Counted from the stretch's first letter, positions 8,463 to 17,134 are shown. The stretch: DNA of 64,000 bases from an uncultured Spirochaetales bacterium (GCA_944388965.1 CALXKL010000010.1:1-64000), one strand, 5' to 3'. The notes: generated by a model from the letters alone, not told the origin. Translations and numbers: made by a program.

Positions 8463-9476
8463 ATGGATAGTCTCAACTCCAAAAGCTTCGCGGATGCCGT
8501 CGTAAAGGTCCTCAACGGAATGGCCCAGGGCCTGTTCGCTTCGCTTATCATCGGATTGATCATCAAGCAGATCGGTACATACGCCGGTCTTGACATCCTT
8601 GTCTCGATTGGTCAGATCGCCCAGTACATGACCGGGCCTGCAATCGGCATCGGCGTGGCGAATGCCGTCAACGCTCCTCCTCTTGCTCGATATTCGTCCT
8701 GCGTGACGGGAGCGGTCGGGGCAGGGACTCTTACATTGTCCACATACGCCCTGTCGACCGGCGAACCGCTTGGTGCGACCGTTGCCGCACTTGTAGGTGC
8801 CCTGTGCGGCCGATGGATCTCCGGCAGGACGAAGGTGGACATAATTCTCGTTCCTGTCTTCACGATTCTCTCCGGTTCCATCGTGGGTATCTTCCTTTCG
8901 CCTGTAGTTGCAGCCCTGATGAATGCGATAGGCGCCTTCATAAACCAGTTGACTCTGCTTTATCCGCTGCCGATGGGCGTTCTCGTCTCCACTGTCGTTG
9001 GAATGGTCCTGACACTGCCCATCTCCTCCGCGGCGATATGCATCTCGCTGGGCCTTGACGGACTGGCTGCCGGAGCCGCCTGCTGTGGCTGCTGCTGTCA
9101 GATGGTCGGCTTCGCCGTAGCTTCCTACAAGGAGAACAGGATAGGCGGCCTCATAAGCCAGGGACTAGGAACCAGCATGCTCCAGATTCCAAACATCTGG
9201 AGAAACTGGAGGATCTGGATTCCTCCTACGCTCACATCTGCGCTGCTCGGGCCTGTGTCGACCTGCATCTTCAGGATGACGAACAATGCATCAGGAGCGG
9301 GAATGGGGACATCCGGCCTGGTTGGACAGTTCAACGCAGTCGCGGTGATGGGTCCCGGATGCATATGGCAGATCGCGCTGCTCCATTTCCTGCTTCCGGC
9401 AGTCATCACCCTTGCCATCAGCACGTTCATGAGGCGTCGTGGCTGGATCCACGATGGAGACATGCTGCTGAGCTAG
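8463..9476 (+). CDS. EIIC-like membrane protein (PTS_EIIC_2 family)
   Basis: This 337-residue, strongly hydrophobic protein has about eight to ten transmembrane segments with many Gly, Ala and Ser. The opening segment (NGMAQGLFASLIIGLIIKQI) and the later PAIGIGVANAVNAPPLARYS match the family annotated as phosphotransferase-system EIIC-like (PTS_EIIC_2). No EIIA or EIIB partner is nearby, so sugar transport by phosphorylation is not demonstrated; it may be a stand-alone transporter. It contains an unusual cysteine cluster (CCGCCCQ) in the middle. Its last four bases overlap the convergent helicase gene. Confidence 0.75.
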   Translation: MDSLNSKSFADAVVKVLNGMAQGLFASLIIGLIIKQIGTYAGLDILVSIGQIAQYMTGPAIGIGVANAVNAPPLARYSSCVTGAVGAGTLTLSTYALSTGEPLGATVAALVGALCGRWISGRTKVDIILVPVFTILSGSIVGIFLSPVVAALMNAIGAFINQLTLLYPLPMGVLVSTVVGMVLTLPISSAAICISLGLDGLAAGAACCGCCCQMVGFAVASYKENRIGGLISQGLGTSMLQIPNIWRNWRIWIPPTLTSALLGPVSTCIFRMTNNASGAGMGTSGLVGQFNAVAVMGPGCIWQIALLHFLLPAVITLAISTFMRRRGWIHDGDMLLS

Positions 9477-11467
9477 GATCTGAACTTCCCTATGAGGGCG
9501 TTGAGCATGTCGATCCTGTCCTCGTCGCTTGAGGCATACATCTCCTCGTCCTCGCTGAACAGAGAGGAGGGTATCTCCTCAAGAAAGCGCGAGGGCAGGG
9601 CCATGTGGCGTTCGCCCATGCGGTCCTTCCTGTATCCGCAGTGGCTGATCGTCAGCATCCTGCGCGCCCTTGTTATCGCGACATAGAACAGCCGCCGCTC
9701 CTCGTCGATGTTCTTCGCATCCTCCTCCAGGGCCCTGGAGGAGGGGATGATGTTGTCCTCGACGCCTGCGAGGTAGACGGTGTCGAATTCCAGCCCCTTT
9801 GAGGCATGCATGGTCATCAGGTTGACCTTCTCGTCCTCCCTGTCGCTGTTCTCCTTTCCGTCAAGGCTCATCAGGTTCAGATAATCCCGCAGGGAGGAGT
9901 CGGGGTTGTTCTTTTCGAAACGGGAGATGCGCGAGACCAGGAATTCCAGACTTTTCATCTTGAAGTCTATGAGCTTGGGCTTGTCCGGATACTCTTCGTA
10001 CAGCATCTCGCGGTAGCCGATTGCCTCGATGACGTTTGAGACCAGGGATGCAAGCCTTCCATCCTCAAGCGCCTTCTGCCAGTCGAGGACAAGTCTGCTG
10101 AACGTCTTGAGGTTTTCCTGGCTTCGACCCTTGACAGGGGAGTCTGCAGCATAGGCGAACTCCGTCAGGGCATCGAACAGCGAGATTCTGCGCTCCTCTG
10201 CAAATTTTCTGAGCTTCTCGACGCTTATGCGTCCGATTCCACGTCTTGGCGTGTTTATTATCCTCAGCAGACTTGCATCGTCATCGCTGTTGACGATGAG
10301 CTTGAGGTAGCACAGGATGTCACGCACCTCCTTGCGGTCGAAGAAGCTCGTGCCGCCCGATACGGCACACATGATGCCGTTCTCCATCAGCGCGTTCTCA
10401 AGCGTTGCAATCAGGGAGTTCGTGCGCACCAGGATGCCGAACTCGCCATATGGGACACCGGACTCGTTGTGACGCTTTCTGATGCCCTCGGCTATCATGA
10501 AGGCCTCCTCGTCCTCATCCTCCGGCGAGATGACGAATATGCTGCTTCCCTTCTCACCGCTTGTCCACAGCTTCTTGCTCTTGCGTTCGCTGTTGTGGAC
10601 TATGAGGTTGTTCGCCGCCTCGAGTATGTTGCCGGTGGAGCGGTAGTTGCGTTCAAGCTTGTATTCCCTGCGTTCCGGGAAATCCTCCTCGAACATGACT
10701 ATGTTCCTGTAGTTCGCACCACGCCAGGAGTAGATGCTCTGGTCATCATCGCCGACGACGCAGATGTTGCGCTCCTTTCTGGCGATCATGGAGACCATGC
10801 GGTACTGGAGAAGCGATGTGTCCTGGAACTCGTCCACCATGATGTATCTGAAGCGATCCTGGACCTTCTCCAGAACATCCGGCCGTTTCTCGAATATGCG
10901 GATGGGAAGGATGATCAGGTCGTCGAAGTCGACGACGTTGTATGCCTTCTGGCTCAGCAGCCATTCGTCGTAGATTCTTCCGACGGCGCTGTCCTTGTTC
11001 TGGATCTCCTTCACCCGACCGGTCTTGAGATCGGAGAAGAGGGAAAGAAGCGAATAAATGTTGTAGTCGTCTGCCTGCAGGTCCAGGCCCGCTATCACCT
11101 GGCGGATCAGCGACATGTTGTCGTTTGTGTCGTATATGGTGAAGTTGTTCCTGTAGCCGAGATGCTGGATGTACTGCTTGAGAAGACCGAGACCGAAGGA
11201 GTGGAAGGTCGTGGCCGTCAGCTTCTTCAGGGGTTTTCCGGTAAGCGACCTGATGCGTTCGCTCATCTCCTTCGCCGCCTTGTTTGTGAAGGTAAGGGCG
11301 AGGATCTGGTCTTCCGTTATACCTTCGTCAAGCATGTGGGCTATGCGGTAGGTCATCATCCTGGTCTTGCCGCTCCCGGCTCCGGCGATGATGAGGCTTG
11401 GGCCATGGATGTTCCTGGCGGCAGCGGCCTGCTCGCTGTTCAGTTCCCTGTCAAGATCGAATCCCAT
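9473..11467 (-). CDS. UvrD/PcrA-type superfamily 1 DNA helicase
   Basis: This 664-residue protein is a 3'-5' SF1A helicase acting in repair and replication. Motifs run in order: Q motif at LNSEQAAAA, Walker A AGAGSGKTRMM near residue 30, LTFTNKAAKEM (Ia), VDEFQDTS (II), GDDDQSIYSWRGA (III), NYRST (IV), VNLMTMHASKGLEF (V) and YVAITRARRM (VI). It is somewhat shorter than the usual 720-750 residues because the C-terminal tail that often binds RNA polymerase is short. The family fits PcrA, UvrD or Rep equally well, so no symbol is assigned. It is followed by only four overlapping bases with the convergent EIIC-like gene. Confidence 0.92.
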   Translation of the reverse strand: MGFDLDRELNSEQAAAARNIHGPSLIIAGAGSGKTRMMTYRIAHMLDEGITEDQILALTFTNKAAKEMSERIRSLTGKPLKKLTATTFHSFGLGLLKQYIQHLGYRNNFTIYDTNDNMSLIRQVIAGLDLQADDYNIYSLLSLFSDLKTGRVKEIQNKDSAVGRIYDEWLLSQKAYNVVDFDDLIILPIRIFEKRPDVLEKVQDRFRYIMVDEFQDTSLLQYRMVSMIARKERNICVVGDDDQSIYSWRGANYRNIVMFEEDFPERREYKLERNYRSTGNILEAANNLIVHNSERKSKKLWTSGEKGSSIFVISPEDEDEEAFMIAEGIRKRHNESGVPYGEFGILVRTNSLIATLENALMENGIMCAVSGGTSFFDRKEVRDILCYLKLIVNSDDDASLLRIINTPRRGIGRISVEKLRKFAEERRISLFDALTEFAYAADSPVKGRSQENLKTFSRLVLDWQKALEDGRLASLVSNVIEAIGYREMLYEEYPDKPKLIDFKMKSLEFLVSRISRFEKNNPDSSLRDYLNLMSLDGKENSDREDEKVNLMTMHASKGLEFDTVYLAGVEDNIIPSSRALEEDAKNIDEERRLFYVAITRARRMLTISHCGYRKDRMGERHMALPSRFLEEIPSSLFSEDEEMYASSDEDRIDMLNALIGKFRS

Positions 11468-11485
11468 GGCAAAAGAAACTAACCC

Positions 11486-12322
11486 CTAGCCGCCAAGCTG
11501 GTCAAGATACCGCTCAAGCTGGCTGGCGGCCTCGTGATAGAACACCCCGAGCTGGCCGCTGTAGCGATCCTTCCACGGCTTGTTCCGTCCACAGTAGTGG
11601 ATGAGCGCGCACTCTCTTCTTACATCATCGAGCGAGAGATGCCTCCTGTCCGGATCGAGGTTGTTCAGCACCAGCATCCTGTCGGAGAGGTTGTATCTCA
11701 TATGGTCGACGAGTCTGATGCGCTGTCCGTACAGCGCCATGACTATGTCCTGGTCGGGAAGGACGAAGGCCTGTCCCTTGTCCCTTATGAAGGAGAACAG
11801 CCTGTCGGGGTTCCAGCCGCTCCTTAGCTTTGCCAGGTTCATGAGCATGACCCCTGTGTTGATGTAGCATGCCCTGCTGTCGCTGCCCATGCCGAGTCTG
11901 ATGGCGTTTATCCTGGTCAGCATGCGTTTCGTATGAGTACACCCTGCAATATAATAATTTTCTATATCAGTATTATATAATTCAACCAGACTGTTTATAC
12001 AGATTATATCAACATCCAGGTAAAGAATCCTATCGATATCATCTGGAAGAAGTACAGGAGCGAAAAGTCTGAAATAGATCTCGACCGGATAGCGGGACGT
12101 GGTGGGGGAGCCATCGAGAAGACCTGCGTCGAAGCGGATGAATGAAATGCAAAGCGAGTCGTCCTCAAGCCGGCGTATCCTGTCCATGTCCTCCTGTGTG
12201 AGGTCCCTGTGGATGATATGCACGTGCAGGTCATCGAATCCCGCGCTTCTCTTCAGCGTGAAGAGGTTCGTCATCAGCAGTCCCGTGTACGAATGGTTGA
12301 TGCAGTAGAGAATGTCCGCCAT
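11486..12322 (-). CDS. Glycosyltransferase family 8 protein
   Basis: This 278-residue enzyme is a retaining GT8 glycosyltransferase (GT-A fold). It has the DxD metal and sugar-nucleotide site in LYLDVDIICINSL, the later YINTGVMLMNL and DQDIVMALYG segments, and a C-terminal IHYCGRNKPWKD, which corresponds to the family's conserved HF-x-G-x-KPW ending. Such enzymes usually add galactose or glucose to lipopolysaccharide or related glycans. It lies 19 bases upstream of the helicase gene. The IscB element ends 20 bases before its start codon, and no good ribosome binding site or promoter is visible in that short gap, so expression may depend on readthrough. Confidence 0.9.
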   Translation of the reverse strand: MADILYCINHSYTGLLMTNLFTLKRSAGFDDLHVHIIHRDLTQEDMDRIRRLEDDSLCISFIRFDAGLLDGSPTTSRYPVEIYFRLFAPVLLPDDIDRILYLDVDIICINSLVELYNTDIENYYIAGCTHTKRMLTRINAIRLGMGSDSRACYINTGVMLMNLAKLRSGWNPDRLFSFIRDKGQAFVLPDQDIVMALYGQRIRLVDHMRYNLSDRMLVLNNLDPDRRHLSLDDVRRECALIHYCGRNKPWKDRYSGQLGVFYHEAASQLERYLDQLGG

Positions 12323-12342
12323 GAAATCGCCGCAGGGTACTC

Positions 12343-13599
12343 CTATGCTTGCATAGGGAATGAATGCGGCACCCTCCTTGTATAGATTCTTGTCTTTGCA
12401 TGCTCAACGAGCACGGTCTTTCTCATTAAGACGTATTTCGCAACCGTTCCATCAGCGTATCTGAGGTTCACCCTTCCGTCGGACTTCCTCGCAGTCACCA
12501 GTGCCTCCTTCCCGTCATGAAGACAGATGTCGTATCGCTGGTATCCTCTGATGTATCTTGGACCCTGCTGGCTCTGCCTTCTCCCTCCCTTCTTCAAGTT
12601 GTCCTTACAGAGTTTCCTGTTGTGGCAGCGTACCTTCAGGATGTCGTAGATATCGTCACATCTTGAAGCGTGAAGGTTCCCTGCGATGCAGAAGGCGTCG
12701 GCCGCATGGTTCTTCCCGAGGCCGAGGCTGTTCCTCACATGGTTCGTGATGTAGCCGTAGGTCTGCGTTACGGGGATATCGGGATGTGCGGCCCTGACCT
12801 TGTCAAGGAGGAACCATCGCATCGTCGACATCTCTGTCGCGCCTTTGAAGCCTTTGTTTTCAGGGAAGGGGATGTCCAATGGACTCTTTCCATTGTGGTG
12901 GTTCGTGTGGCATTTTTCGCACAGCGTGATGAGGTTGGCCGGCCGGTCGGAGCCTCCATCCTTGCGCTGGACGATGTGGTGGACTTCCAGGTGCTCATGG
13001 CTGCCACAGTTCCAACAGGTGAAATTGTCCCTTGCCTTCACATATGCCTTGACGTTTTCATAACCGAGCTGCTCTCCTTCCTGGTAGCGCCTGCCCTCGA
13101 TATCCTCGTCCGTGATCTTCTGTATATCGAAGGATGCCGTCTCGATGACGATTCTGGAGACGGGGAGGATGGTGCATACGTCATCGATCACGTTCTCATG
13201 TGCCCTGACCTTCGCCTCCATCGTGGGGGTGAGCCAGCCATCAGGACGGCGCCTGTTGTCGAAGCGTGGCTTCCTGTATCTCAGGCGTGAACGCCTTGTG
13301 CCTCTCGACTGGCTCCTTGCGGTCATCAGCTGCGGGATGTCGTCCCTCAGTGTCATTTCAGCGCTGAAGAGCTCTTCCTTCTCCGTCGATGCCGAGAGCC
13401 CGACATGCTTCGAGCCTGCATCCACGCCGAGCGTCACAGGCTGTGTGCAATGGGTCTGCGGCTCGTAGAGGAGCTGGATTGTGAAGGGCGAGCGCTTTAC
13501 GACCTTCGCCTGTTTGCGTCTCAGAAGCCACTTAACCTTGCCGTACCTCTTTGTAGGCATCAGCGGCCTTCCTTCCTTGTCGATGATGTAGACCATCAT
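12343..13599 (-). CDS. iscB: RNA-guided HNH/RuvC endonuclease IscB
   Basis: The product is 418 residues and matches IscB, the OMEGA nuclease ancestor of Cas9. From the N-terminus it has the PLMP domain (PLMP at 12-15), RuvC-I (GVDAGSKHVGL, Asp60), an arginine-rich bridge helix (about 97-120), RuvC-II (RIVIETASFD, Glu153), a full HNH domain with a CxxC zinc knuckle (CWNC and CEKC), the catalytic EVHHIV and Asn222, then RuvC-III (NHAADAF, His298 and Asp301) and a C-terminal target-adjacent-motif domain. All expected catalytic residues are present. The start is ATG at 13599 or 13596, right after AAGGAGG. The open frame continues to 13830, but that part runs through the structured omega-RNA and is not protein-like. 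Confidence 0.93.
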   Translation of the reverse strand: MMVYIIDKEGRPLMPTKRYGKVKWLLRRKQAKVVKRSPFTIQLLYEPQTHCTQPVTLGVDAGSKHVGLSASTEKEELFSAEMTLRDDIPQLMTARSQSRGTRRSRLRYRKPRFDNRRRPDGWLTPTMEAKVRAHENVIDDVCTILPVSRIVIETASFDIQKITDEDIEGRRYQEGEQLGYENVKAYVKARDNFTCWNCGSHEHLEVHHIVQRKDGGSDRPANLITLCEKCHTNHHNGKSPLDIPFPENKGFKGATEMSTMRWFLLDKVRAAHPDIPVTQTYGYITNHVRNSLGLGKNHAADAFCIAGNLHASRCDDIYDILKVRCHNRKLCKDNLKKGGRRQSQQGPRYIRGYQRYDICLHDGKEALVTARKSDGRVNLRYADGTVAKYVLMRKTVLVEHAKTRIYTRRVPHSFPMQA

Positions 13600-13872
13600 T
13601 CCTCCTTGACCTCGATTGAGGTAATGCCGGATTCCTCCGGTCGCCGGGCCTCTCTCCCGGCTGTCCCACGCCGATGTTGTCCCGGGGTTTGCTGCCAGCC
13701 GCACGGCCCCCTCCCGTGAGGGCGTTTGACGGCAGGCCGTAGGGCAGGGGGCTGGGACGCGCCTTGCGGCTTGCACCCCCTGGTGCCTATATATTCCCGG
13801 ACAACGTAGTTCAGGACGGATGTCCTTCACTCCGGCTGATCACCTTGAGCACAAGCCCCTATCCTTGGATAG
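13600..13872 (-). ncRNA. Omega-RNA (HEARO) scaffold upstream of iscB
   Basis: HEARO RNAs lie directly upstream of iscB and guide the nuclease. Here the minus-strand RNA can form many consistent helices: a long-range pairing of GTTGTCCGGG (13805-13796) with CCCGGGACAAC (13686-13676) with one bulge; CAGGGGG with CCCCCTG; GCC-GCAA-GGC with a GNRA loop; ACGGCC with GGCCGT enclosing CCCTCACGGGAGGG; and CCGGG-AGAGAGG-CCCGG just before the gene. The guide is expected at the 5' end, beyond the left-end hairpin near 13873-13895, inside the tail of the DUF362 gene. Ends are approximate. Confidence 0.75.
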
Positions 13873-13884
13873 CGGGTCGGTGAC

Positions 13885-14982
13885 TCACTTCTCCTCGACT
13901 CTTATGGCATCGGCCGGGCACATCTCGGCGCAGCAGTAGCAGCGGATGCATCTGCTGGTGTCGATTTCGATTCTGCCATCAATTGCCAGCGCCTTTGCAG
14001 GACAGATCTGCACGCATCTGGTACACCTGAGGCACCGTTCAAGGTCGAAGACGGGAGCAGGTCTTGCCTGTGCCCGGCGTCTGTCGCGACCTCGGGTGAA
14101 GAAGGGCAGCACCAGAGACGAGAACAGTCCCTTGGGCCTCTCGACCTCTATCCTCCTGAAATCGTCGATGACAAGATCACCGGCATCCAGAAGCGGGTAG
14201 GAGATCTCTGATGTGCCGAGCCCGGCCTTGCGTCCCGCTTCGAGAATCGGGATGTCGGCAGGATCGTGTCCCATTACAATGGCCTGCGCCCTGTCGACCA
14301 GGAATGCGTCGGCGCCTCCCATCATGAGGCCGACGTACCGCAGCGTCCCGTTGGCAGGTCCGGGGCCTTCCATGCCGATGACCGAGTCGATGAGGGCCCA
14401 GGCGACCCTGGCCTTCCTGAAGAGCCGTGTGATGAAGTCTGCGAACCCGTCCCGCGAGGGATGACGCAGGTGCATCGGACTCTTGTTGAGGCCCGGCATG
14501 ATGCCGAACATGTTCTTGACCGCTCCGGTCGTGTACATGAGCTGATGCGTCTTGAACTTCGCAACTGATATCGTGAAGTCGACCTTGTCGATGATGGAGG
14601 CGACGGTTACCTTCTCACCTCCATCCAGAACGGTCTGCACAGGGTCCCTGCTGAAGTCCACCCATGTGGCGCCGGTACGGCTGCACACTTCGGCGATTCC
14701 ACACACCTGGCCATGGAAGGACGGTGTATGCAGGCCGGGGGAGTCCCCGACATAGACCTGCGCGGCACCCCGCTCCTGACATATGCGGATGACGGCTTCG
14801 ACGACAAGGGGATTGGTCGTGATGCCGGCTTCGGCCCTGCTGTCTGACAGGATGTTCGGCTTCACCAGCACTCTTCTTCCCATGCAGTCGGGAAACGATG
14901 TCGAGTCGGCCACCTGGCGTACCGCCTCGTATACGTCCTTCTCCTCATATCGCGTGCATCGCGCAATGGCAACCCTGTTCAT
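13885..14982 (-). CDS. DUF362 domain protein with two 4Fe-4S clusters
   Basis: This 365-residue protein has an N-terminal DUF362 domain (residues about 1-290) with the VLVKPNIL, YVGDSPG and KFKTHQLMYTTGAVKNMFG segments, followed by a bacterial ferredoxin-like tail with two cluster motifs, CLRCTRCVQICP and CIRCYCCAEMCP. Proteins of this type are common in anaerobes and are presumed redox proteins, but the reaction is not known. The start overlaps the stop of the methyltransferase gene by four bases, indicating translational coupling. The IscB element begins within about 12 bases of its stop. Confidence 0.85.
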   Translation of the reverse strand: MNRVAIARCTRYEEKDVYEAVRQVADSTSFPDCMGRRVLVKPNILSDSRAEAGITTNPLVVEAVIRICQERGAAQVYVGDSPGLHTPSFHGQVCGIAEVCSRTGATWVDFSRDPVQTVLDGGEKVTVASIIDKVDFTISVAKFKTHQLMYTTGAVKNMFGIMPGLNKSPMHLRHPSRDGFADFITRLFRKARVAWALIDSVIGMEGPGPANGTLRYVGLMMGGADAFLVDRAQAIVMGHDPADIPILEAGRKAGLGTSEISYPLLDAGDLVIDDFRRIEVERPKGLFSSLVLPFFTRGRDRRRAQARPAPVFDLERCLRCTRCVQICPAKALAIDGRIEIDTSRCIRCYCCAEMCPADAIRVEEK

Positions 14983-15785
14983 TCGGCTTTCCTCAGCAGG
15001 CAGAAGTACATCGGTCCAAGACCGGAGGACGTGTCCGGGACTATCATCGCCCCGTAAGTCCGCCTCTCGGCCATGGCGACCTCCACAGGAACCTCTTCGA
15101 CCAGGCCCTTTCTCCTCTCGAACAGCCTGGCGACGACCATCTCGTCCTCACGCGGGTTGAGGGAGCAGGTGGAGTAGAGTATGAATCCACCCGGTCTTGT
15201 GGTCATGAAGGCGGACGACAGCAGTGCGTACTGCTCGATTGCAAGCCTCTTCGGCCGTCCGGGCGACCACATGGCCATGTGCTCGTCGCTTGCGATCACA
15301 TGGCGTTCGCTGGAGCATGGAGCATCCAGCAGGACGGCGTCGTATGCGTCCTTCTCGTGCAGCCCCCAGCGCGATGCGTCGTGGCATGTGGTCCTGACAC
15401 TGGAGTGCAGCCTGTCGTCCAGATGCTCCCTGAGCACCTTGTCCAGCCGAGCCCTGCGGTCCTTCGACCGGTCGTTGGCGACGATCTGTCCACGGCCGTC
15501 CAGCCGGCTTGCGAGCACGAGGGTCTTCCCCCCTGGCGCGGCGCACATGTCCAGCACTCTGTCCCCGTCGGCCAGAGGCAGCAGACGAGCCGTACAGATA
15601 CTTGCTTCGTCCATGTAGTACGGCTGGACGAGGTTGTCGGAGTATGCGACGGGTCGCCTCTCCTCGAGCAGCGAGGAGCGGATCGAGGCCCAGCGCCCGC
15701 CCCAGATCGCCGAGTAGTAGCCGTCGAAGTCCGCCGTGCGCCTTTCGAGTTCGCCGGCAAGTCTTTCCCTGTCCTTTCTGCCCAT
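14979..15785 (-). CDS. RsmB/RsmF-type RNA cytosine-5 methyltransferase
   Basis: This 268-residue protein belongs to the NOL1/NOP2/Sun family, which makes 5-methylcytosine in rRNA using S-adenosylmethionine. It has the SAM-binding DMCAAPGGKT motif, the first catalytic cysteine in LLDAPCSSER and the second in LYSTCSLNPREDE. It lacks the N-terminal NusB-like domain of RsmB and the long C-terminal region of RsmF, so it is a compact member and the exact target base is uncertain. It is co-transcribed with the DUF362 gene through an ATGA overlap. Confidence 0.85.
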   Translation of the reverse strand: MGRKDRERLAGELERRTADFDGYYSAIWGGRWASIRSSLLEERRPVAYSDNLVQPYYMDEASICTARLLPLADGDRVLDMCAAPGGKTLVLASRLDGRGQIVANDRSKDRRARLDKVLREHLDDRLHSSVRTTCHDASRWGLHEKDAYDAVLLDAPCSSERHVIASDEHMAMWSPGRPKRLAIEQYALLSSAFMTTRPGGFILYSTCSLNPREDEMVVARLFERRKGLVEEVPVEVAMAERRTYGAMIVPDTSSGLGPMYFCLLRKAE

Positions 15786-15806
15786 GTCTAGGAATATAGC
15801 AGAACG

Positions 15807-16463
15807 TCACAGGACATGACCATATATTCCGACATAGAACCAGATGGAGCCTGCCAGCACGAACATGTGCCAGATCGCATGGTAGTGCGGAAGCCTCTTC
15901 ATCGCGTAGAAGAGCACGCCTATGGAATACGTTACGCCTCCACCTATGAGGTACGGGATGATCCCGTGGGGAAGGTATGGCACGACATCGCCCCAGAAGA
16001 AGACGATCACCCAGCCCATGAGAAGGTAGAGTATGGGGTGCAGAGGCTTCAGCCGTCCCCAGAAGAACAGCGTGAACGCGACTCCCATCAGCGCCACGGC
16101 CCACATGAATATGGTCAGTCTGAAGGCCGTCGGCGTTCCGACGTACAGCAGAAGCGGTGTATACGTGCCTGCGATCAGGAAATATATGTTGCTGTGGTCG
16201 AGTATGCGGCAGATCCTCTTCGCATTGCCGGGTCTGAGGAAGTGGTAAAGGCCGCTTGCGCTGTACAGCAGCACGTTCGTCAGGGCGAAGACGACCATGC
16301 CGGCGCGCACCGCATCGTCCTTCGCCCCATCCAGATGGAGAAGCACAAGTACAAGGCCGATGATGGACAGGAGGGATCCGGCGAAGTGCGTGATGGCGTT
16401 CTCCATTTCAGCTTTCCGGTCGTCATAGACCTGGAGCGTTATGTGTCTTTCAAGCCAGTTCAT
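15807..16463 (-). CDS. Hemolysin III / PAQR-family membrane protein
   Basis: This 218-residue protein with seven predicted transmembrane segments belongs to the HlyIII (YqfA, PAQR-like) family. The conserved histidines and acidic residues believed to hold zinc are visible: ITHFAGS in the first helix, SASGLYHFLRP, DHSNIYFLIAGTYTP, and HAIWHMFVLAGS near the end. Despite the name, most bacterial members are not proven toxins and are better seen as membrane hydrolase-like proteins of unknown substrate. It is placed 21 bases upstream of the methyltransferase gene. Confidence 0.88.
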   Translation of the reverse strand: MNWLERHITLQVYDDRKAEMENAITHFAGSLLSIIGLVLVLLHLDGAKDDAVRAGMVVFALTNVLLYSASGLYHFLRPGNAKRICRILDHSNIYFLIAGTYTPLLLYVGTPTAFRLTIFMWAVALMGVAFTLFFWGRLKPLHPILYLLMGWVIVFFWGDVVPYLPHGIIPYLIGGGVTYSIGVLFYAMKRLPHYHAIWHMFVLAGSIWFYVGIYGHVL

Positions 16464-16545
16464 GTAGATGAATGATGGTCATGTACGATAAAAAGGAAAA
16501 GAGGCGTTTTCGTACTATCGAAGGCGAAGCGGTGGTCAGAAATCA

Positions 16546-17007
16546 TCACACGGGGATGAACGACGTCACCACGAGACCGACGACGAGGCCTAGGAAGATG
16601 CCTGCAAGGACCTGCGAGAAGGAATGCCCGAGCATGGTCTTGAGGTGCTCCTGCTTGAACAGTCCGTCCTTGTGTATTTCGGACAGTATCCTCGACCATT
16701 CGTTTATGATGTCGGCCTGTCTGCCGGCCTCGAGCCTGATGTTCATCGAGTCATGGATGACGATCAGAGAGAACACGACGCAGATGGCGAACGAGTAGCT
16801 CTGAAGCCCCCGTGTCATGCCGACGGATGTGGAGAGGGCGACGACCGTCGCCGTATGGGAGCTGGGCATTCCCCCTGTCGTCAGGAACATGTGCGGATTG
16901 AAGCCATGGCCCATCGCCTTGGCTATGAACGGCTTGAGGAACTGTGCCACCAGCCAGGCCAGGAACGCTGACACCAGCGGGGCGTTGAGCAGTATGTTGT
17001 TCTCCAC
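16546..17007 (-). CDS. Divergent PAP2 family protein (DUF212, YuiD-like)
   Basis: This 153-residue membrane protein has about four transmembrane helices and the family's conserved GGMPSSHTATVVAL segment, a shortened version of the phosphatase motif of PAP2 and haloperoxidase enzymes, plus a later LGHSFSQVLAGIFLG that supplies the second histidine. A lipid phosphatase activity is plausible but unproven for this family. The ATG at 17007 follows a divergent spacer shared with the aconitase gene. Confidence 0.85.
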   Translation of the reverse strand: MENNILLNAPLVSAFLAWLVAQFLKPFIAKAMGHGFNPHMFLTTGGMPSSHTATVVALSTSVGMTRGLQSYSFAICVVFSLIVIHDSMNIRLEAGRQADIINEWSRILSEIHKDGLFKQEHLKTMLGHSFSQVLAGIFLGLVVGLVVTSFIPV

Positions 17008-17134
17008 ATCGAAGATTCTAGATTACGCGATGATTAATATCAACCATTCCTGATGCCGTGGTGAATCTTTATCAAATGCGCCTTGTGGGCTAGAATCTCA
17101 CCATCACAGGCGGCTCTGCCGCCCAGGAGGACAT

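Larger units (their letters stand above)
12342..13872 (-). mobile_element. IscB / omega-RNA element (IS200/IS605-like, no transposase)
   Basis: A unit of about 1.5 kb contains only an omega-RNA region and iscB. It is bounded by two short perfect hairpins with matching layout on the minus strand: CTATCCAAGGATAG at 13859-13872 upstream, and CCTATGCAAGCATAGG at 12342-12357 overlapping the iscB stop codon. IS200/IS605 elements have such subterminal hairpins, recognised by a Y1 transposase; none is encoded here, so movement would need TnpA from elsewhere. The unit separates a DUF362 gene from a glycosyltransferase gene on the same strand. The boundaries are inferred from the hairpins and gene spacing. 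Confidence 0.6.

Noticed and set aside
10469-11482. 337-residue frame opposite the UvrD-type helicase
   Set aside because: The opposite strand encodes a complete helicase with all motifs; this frame has none.
13600-13830. In-frame extension of iscB to 13830
   Set aside because: The added residues show no family similarity, the region folds as RNA, and AAGGAGG sits directly before the ATG at 13599.
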